Below, in pieces: positions 61,848-64,000 of a DNA stretch of 64,000 bases (positions are counted from its first letter, which is position 1; every line of letters starts with the position of its first letter). Origin of the DNA: Motiliproteus sp965230185 (GTDB lineage: Bacteria; Pseudomonadota; Gammaproteobacteria; Pseudomonadales; Balneatricaceae); the NCBI GenBank assembly GCA_965230185.1, contig OZ245995.1, positions 248,001 to 312,000 of the forward strand, written 5' to 3'. The notes beneath the pieces are model-generated. The model had not been told where the DNA came from and made no database searches. It was given only the letters and a program-made list of their open reading frames with translations. Position numbers and translations under genes: made by a program.

Positions 61848-62243
61848 TCAGGTTCGCCAGATAATGGTGGATTCGCCCTCGGCGGTTACCGCGATCCACT
61901 CGTCCGGTTCGTCGCCGTCATTCCAGCCGGAAGCAATGCAGCGTACCTCCTTGCCGAAGTGGGTAAAGGCTTCGCGAGCGCACTGAATGTCCTGTTCCCA
62001 GGGGGTTTCCGTCGATTCAAACAGGATGCTGCTGAATGCCTTCGCCGCATTTTCAACCACCAGTACCGGAATTCGATGGCCGCTGTGCGCCAGTTGATAC
62101 TGATGTACCCGGCGGCTGTGTTTCAGGTGCTCCAGATTCCCGAAGCGTTGCGTCAGCCAGCTTTCGATCTGATCGGGGGCGACGGACTTCAGGTAGATCT
62201 CGATGTCCGGGTGGCTTTGCGGTTTATCAGTGTTTGTCATCAT
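61848..62243 (-). CDS. Hypothetical protein
   Basis: A 131-residue soluble protein of unrecognised family with alternating alpha/beta segments (IPVLVVENAAKAFSSILFES, CIASGWNDGDEPDEWIAV). The C-terminal acidic WNDGDEPDEW stretch is its most distinctive feature. It overlaps the upstream small membrane protein by 17 bp, so it is the last gene of a dapE-rlmA-membrane protein-this transcription unit. Confidence 0.65.
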   Translation of the reverse strand: MMTNTDKPQSHPDIEIYLKSVAPDQIESWLTQRFGNLEHLKHSRRVHQYQLAHSGHRIPVLVVENAAKAFSSILFESTETPWEQDIQCAREAFTHFGKEVRCIASGWNDGDEPDEWIAVTAEGESTIIWRT

Positions 62244-62493
62244 TAAAAAACTTGAAAATTCGAAGGATACTCAGGCTGATATAGCCGAGTGCTGCGAGTA
62301 TAGCCCCTGCGCCGGCAAACATCAGCCCGGCCAGGGCGGTCAGCTCTCCGGTCAGCGAGTTGCTGACGAAATGTTCGGAGTAATAGATCAGCGCCATGCC
62401 GGGGAAGAACAGGCTGGCACCGGAGAGCATCAGGTTCAGGTTCTGCCGTTCTTTGCCAGCCTGTTTCAGCAGGAACTGCTTCAGTCGGTTCAT
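62227..62493 (-). CDS. Small integral membrane protein
   Basis: An 88-residue protein with a basic cytoplasmic N-terminus (LLKQAGKERQ) and two hydrophobic helices (about residues 20-40 and 50-78). No family recognised. Its ATG overlaps the rlmA stop by 4 bp and its end overlaps the next gene, which supports real, coupled translation. Confidence 0.68.
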   Translation of the reverse strand: MNRLKQFLLKQAGKERQNLNLMLSGASLFFPGMALIYYSEHFVSNSLTGELTALAGLMFAGAGAILAALGYISLSILRIFKFFNDDKH

Positions 62494-63335
62494 GGTCGCG
62501 CCGTCAGCAGGTGCAGATTGACATCAACGGTCAGTTCCAGTCGGCTGAGGTCGGACAATTTCTCCCGCGCGGCAGCCGATGCCCGCCACTGATGAGGAGT
62601 CATGGACAGCAGTTGCCGGATGCTGTCGCTGTTATCCAGAGTAAAACGGTAGTTGACGCAATGGCTGCGCCGGTGGTTAAAGTGCTCGGCAAGTCGGGTC
62701 AGTGGGTCGAAGGCCTGATCCCTGACCTCATCATAGATCTGTTGGCGTAGTTCGATCAGGTGCTCCCTGCCGGTGCTGGCGATCAGCAGGGGGGCGCCCG
62801 CTTTCAGCAGGCGATGAAATTCCGCCGGGTTGAAAGGGGTGAAAAGGCAGCACAGGCCGTCCAGGCGGTGATCGGGCAGTGGTGCGTCGGCGCCGGAGGC
62901 AACGATCCAGCTGATTGAGCGGCTTCGCTGGCAGGCGTAACGGGCGGCGTCTTTGGAGATGTCCAGCCCGGTAATCAGGGCTGGTCGGCCGTTGCTCCGC
63001 AGCAGGTGTTCTTCCAGTGCCCGGGTGTAGTAGCCCTCGCCGCAGCCGCAGTCCAGCAGTGCCGGCGTTTCGGTAGTCAGGCTGTCGGCGATCATCTCGC
63101 AGATTGCTCCGGCAATCGGGCGGTAGTGGCCCAGATCGAGGAACTGGCGACGATTACTGACCATCGCCGCATCGTCTCCCGGGTTTTTAGAGCGTTTCTT
63201 CTGCACCGGCAGGAGGTGGAAGTACCCCTGACGTGCCCGATCGAAGCTGTGGTTTTGCGGGCAGCGCAGGGATCGATCCTCCAGAGCCAGAGGGTCTCGA
63301 CAGATCGGGCAGCAGAGCAGGTCGGTAGCGATCAT
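62490..63335 (-). CDS. rlmA: 23S rRNA (guanine-745-N1)-methyltransferase
   Basis: A 281-residue SAM methyltransferase. The N-terminal zinc site is formed by the CPIC pair and a following CPQNH; the SAM motif is LLDCGCGEGYYTRAL. The sequence SFDRARQGYFHLLPVQKKRSKNPGDDAAMV is typical of RlmA. It modifies G745 in helix 35 of 23S rRNA. It starts 1 bp after the dapE stop. Confidence 0.92.
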   Translation of the reverse strand: MIATDLLCCPICRDPLALEDRSLRCPQNHSFDRARQGYFHLLPVQKKRSKNPGDDAAMVSNRRQFLDLGHYRPIAGAICEMIADSLTTETPALLDCGCGEGYYTRALEEHLLRSNGRPALITGLDISKDAARYACQRSRSISWIVASGADAPLPDHRLDGLCCLFTPFNPAEFHRLLKAGAPLLIASTGREHLIELRQQIYDEVRDQAFDPLTRLAEHFNHRRSHCVNYRFTLDNSDSIRQLLSMTPHQWRASAAAREKLSDLSRLELTVDVNLHLLTARP

Positions 63336-63336
63336 A

Positions 63337-64000
63337 TCAGGTCAGCAGGCGCGCCATGATGTTTTCGTAGAGTTCCGACAGGGTGTCCAGATCTCTGGCC
63401 CGTACATGCTCATTGAGCTTGTGGATGGTGGCGTTACATGGGCCAAGTTCCACCACCTGCGCTCCGGTGGGGGCAATAAAGCGACCATCGGAAGTGCCGC
63501 CGGAAGTGGACAGTTCGGTCTCTCTGCCGGTTATCGCTCTGATACTCTGCTGGCAGGCGCTGACCAGTTCCCCTTCGCCGGTAATAAAAGGGTTGCCGCT
63601 CAGTGTCCAGTCGAGGGCGTAGTCCAGCTCGTGACGCTCCAGGGTCTCGCGAGTGCGCTCCTTGATCTGATCTGCCGTGATCTCGGTGGAGAAGCGGAAA
63701 TTAAACAGAACCTGCAATTCGCCGGGAACCACATTGTTGGCGCCGGTACCGGCGTGAATATTGGAAATCTGGAAGCTGGTGGGAGGGAAGTATTCATTAC
63801 CTTCATCCCAGATTTCTGCCGCCAGCTCGGCCAGTGCCGGAGCTGCCATATGGATGGGGTTTTTCACCAGGTGCGGGTAGGCGACATGACCCTGAATGCC
63901 GTGTACCCGCAGTTCGCCGCTGATCGAACCACGGCGACCGTTCTTGATGACGTCTCCGGGGTGATCGGTGCTGGACGGCTCGCCGACGATGCACCAGTCA
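63337..64000 (-). CDS. dapE: Succinyl-diaminopimelate desuccinylase, 5'-truncated by the window edge
   Basis: The C-terminal 221 residues are visible of about 375. DapE hydrolyses N-succinyl-LL-2,6-diaminopimelate in lysine and peptidoglycan precursor synthesis. Seen here are the EPSSTDHPGDVIKNGRRG segment with its metal-binding region, the dimerisation lid, the GGTSDGRFI motif and the C-terminal metal ligand His in NATIHKLNEHV. It heads, within the window, a coupled unit with rlmA. Confidence 0.95.
   Translation of the reverse strand, partial: DWCIVGEPSSTDHPGDVIKNGRRGSISGELRVHGIQGHVAYPHLVKNPIHMAAPALAELAAEIWDEGNEYFPPTSFQISNIHAGTGANNVVPGELQVLFNFRFSTEITADQIKERTRETLERHELDYALDWTLSGNPFITGEGELVSACQQSIRAITGRETELSTSGGTSDGRFIAPTGAQVVELGPCNATIHKLNEHVRARDLDTLSELYENIMARLLT

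Overview
The window is chromosomal DNA from a gammaproteobacterium, most likely a marine relative of the Oceanospirillales/Pseudomonadales. This rests on gene order: tRNA-Thr-Tyr-Gly-Thr-tuf-tRNA-Trp-secE-nusG-rplKAJL-rpoBC-rpsLG-fusA-tuf, and hemA-prfA-prmC-moeB divergent from TPR lipoprotein-lolB-(tRNA-Gln)-prs-rplY-pth-ychF, which is the Pseudomonas-type layout. It also rests on the FimX-like protein and the full-length Pseudomonas-like Prs. GC content looks to be in the mid-to-high 50s. The genus cannot be fixed from the sequence alone. No phage, insertion sequence, transposase or CRISPR array was seen.

Layout. 1-7.6 kb: metabolic and envelope housekeeping genes (partial NRDE protein, TSUP exporter, lgt-thyA, metallophosphoesterase, CDP-archaeol-synthase-like protein, folA-birA-coaX, SPOR-like protein). 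7.6-26.1 kb: the main information-processing block, with four tRNAs, tuf, tRNA-Trp, secE-nusG, the L11/L1 and L10/L7-L12 genes, RNA polymerase beta and beta-prime, and the str operon ending in a second tuf and a strong terminator. The S10 ribosomal cluster that usually follows tuf is absent here. 26.2-30.8 kb: accessory genes (secreted zincin-like protein, peroxiredoxin-like protein with a divergent AraC regulator, FimX-like degenerate GGDEF/EAL protein). 31.0-37.7 kb: tRNA-Met/tRNA-Gln followed by a 161-bp tandem repeat that carries copies of the tRNA-Gln 3' end, then ychF, pth, rplY, prs, a second tRNA-Gln, lolB and a TPR lipoprotein, all on the minus strand. 37.9-42.9 kb: hemA-prfA-prmC-moeB, a CoA-binding protein and luxS on the plus strand. 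43-54.7 kb: accessory metabolism (YqaE-like protein, second TSUP exporter, D-2-hydroxyacid dehydrogenase, LysR regulator, molybdopterin oxidoreductase, glutamine-synthetase-like ligase, small lipoprotein, ABM monooxygenase with DyP peroxidase, ankyrin protein, AEC transporter, SixA). 54.8-59.7 kb: a complete branched-chain amino acid ABC transporter (livK-H-M-G-F). 60.1-60.6 kb: tRNA-Ser-Asn-Lys-Lys. 60.7-64 kb: greB, three small uncharacterised genes, rlmA and the start-truncated dapE.

How the parts fit. Most stable-RNA and ribosomal transcription units have near-consensus sigma-70 promoters followed by GC-rich discriminators, as expected for growth-rate and stringent control. Intrinsic terminators or attenuator hairpins sit after nusG, rplL, rpoC, tuf2, luxS, livK and livF. 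The most unusual structure is the tRNA-Gln tail repeat (31024-31402). It resembles in design the rtT repeat downstream of tyrT in Escherichia coli, but here it belongs to a different tRNA. A second notable point is the absence of ispE from its usual place between lolB and prs.
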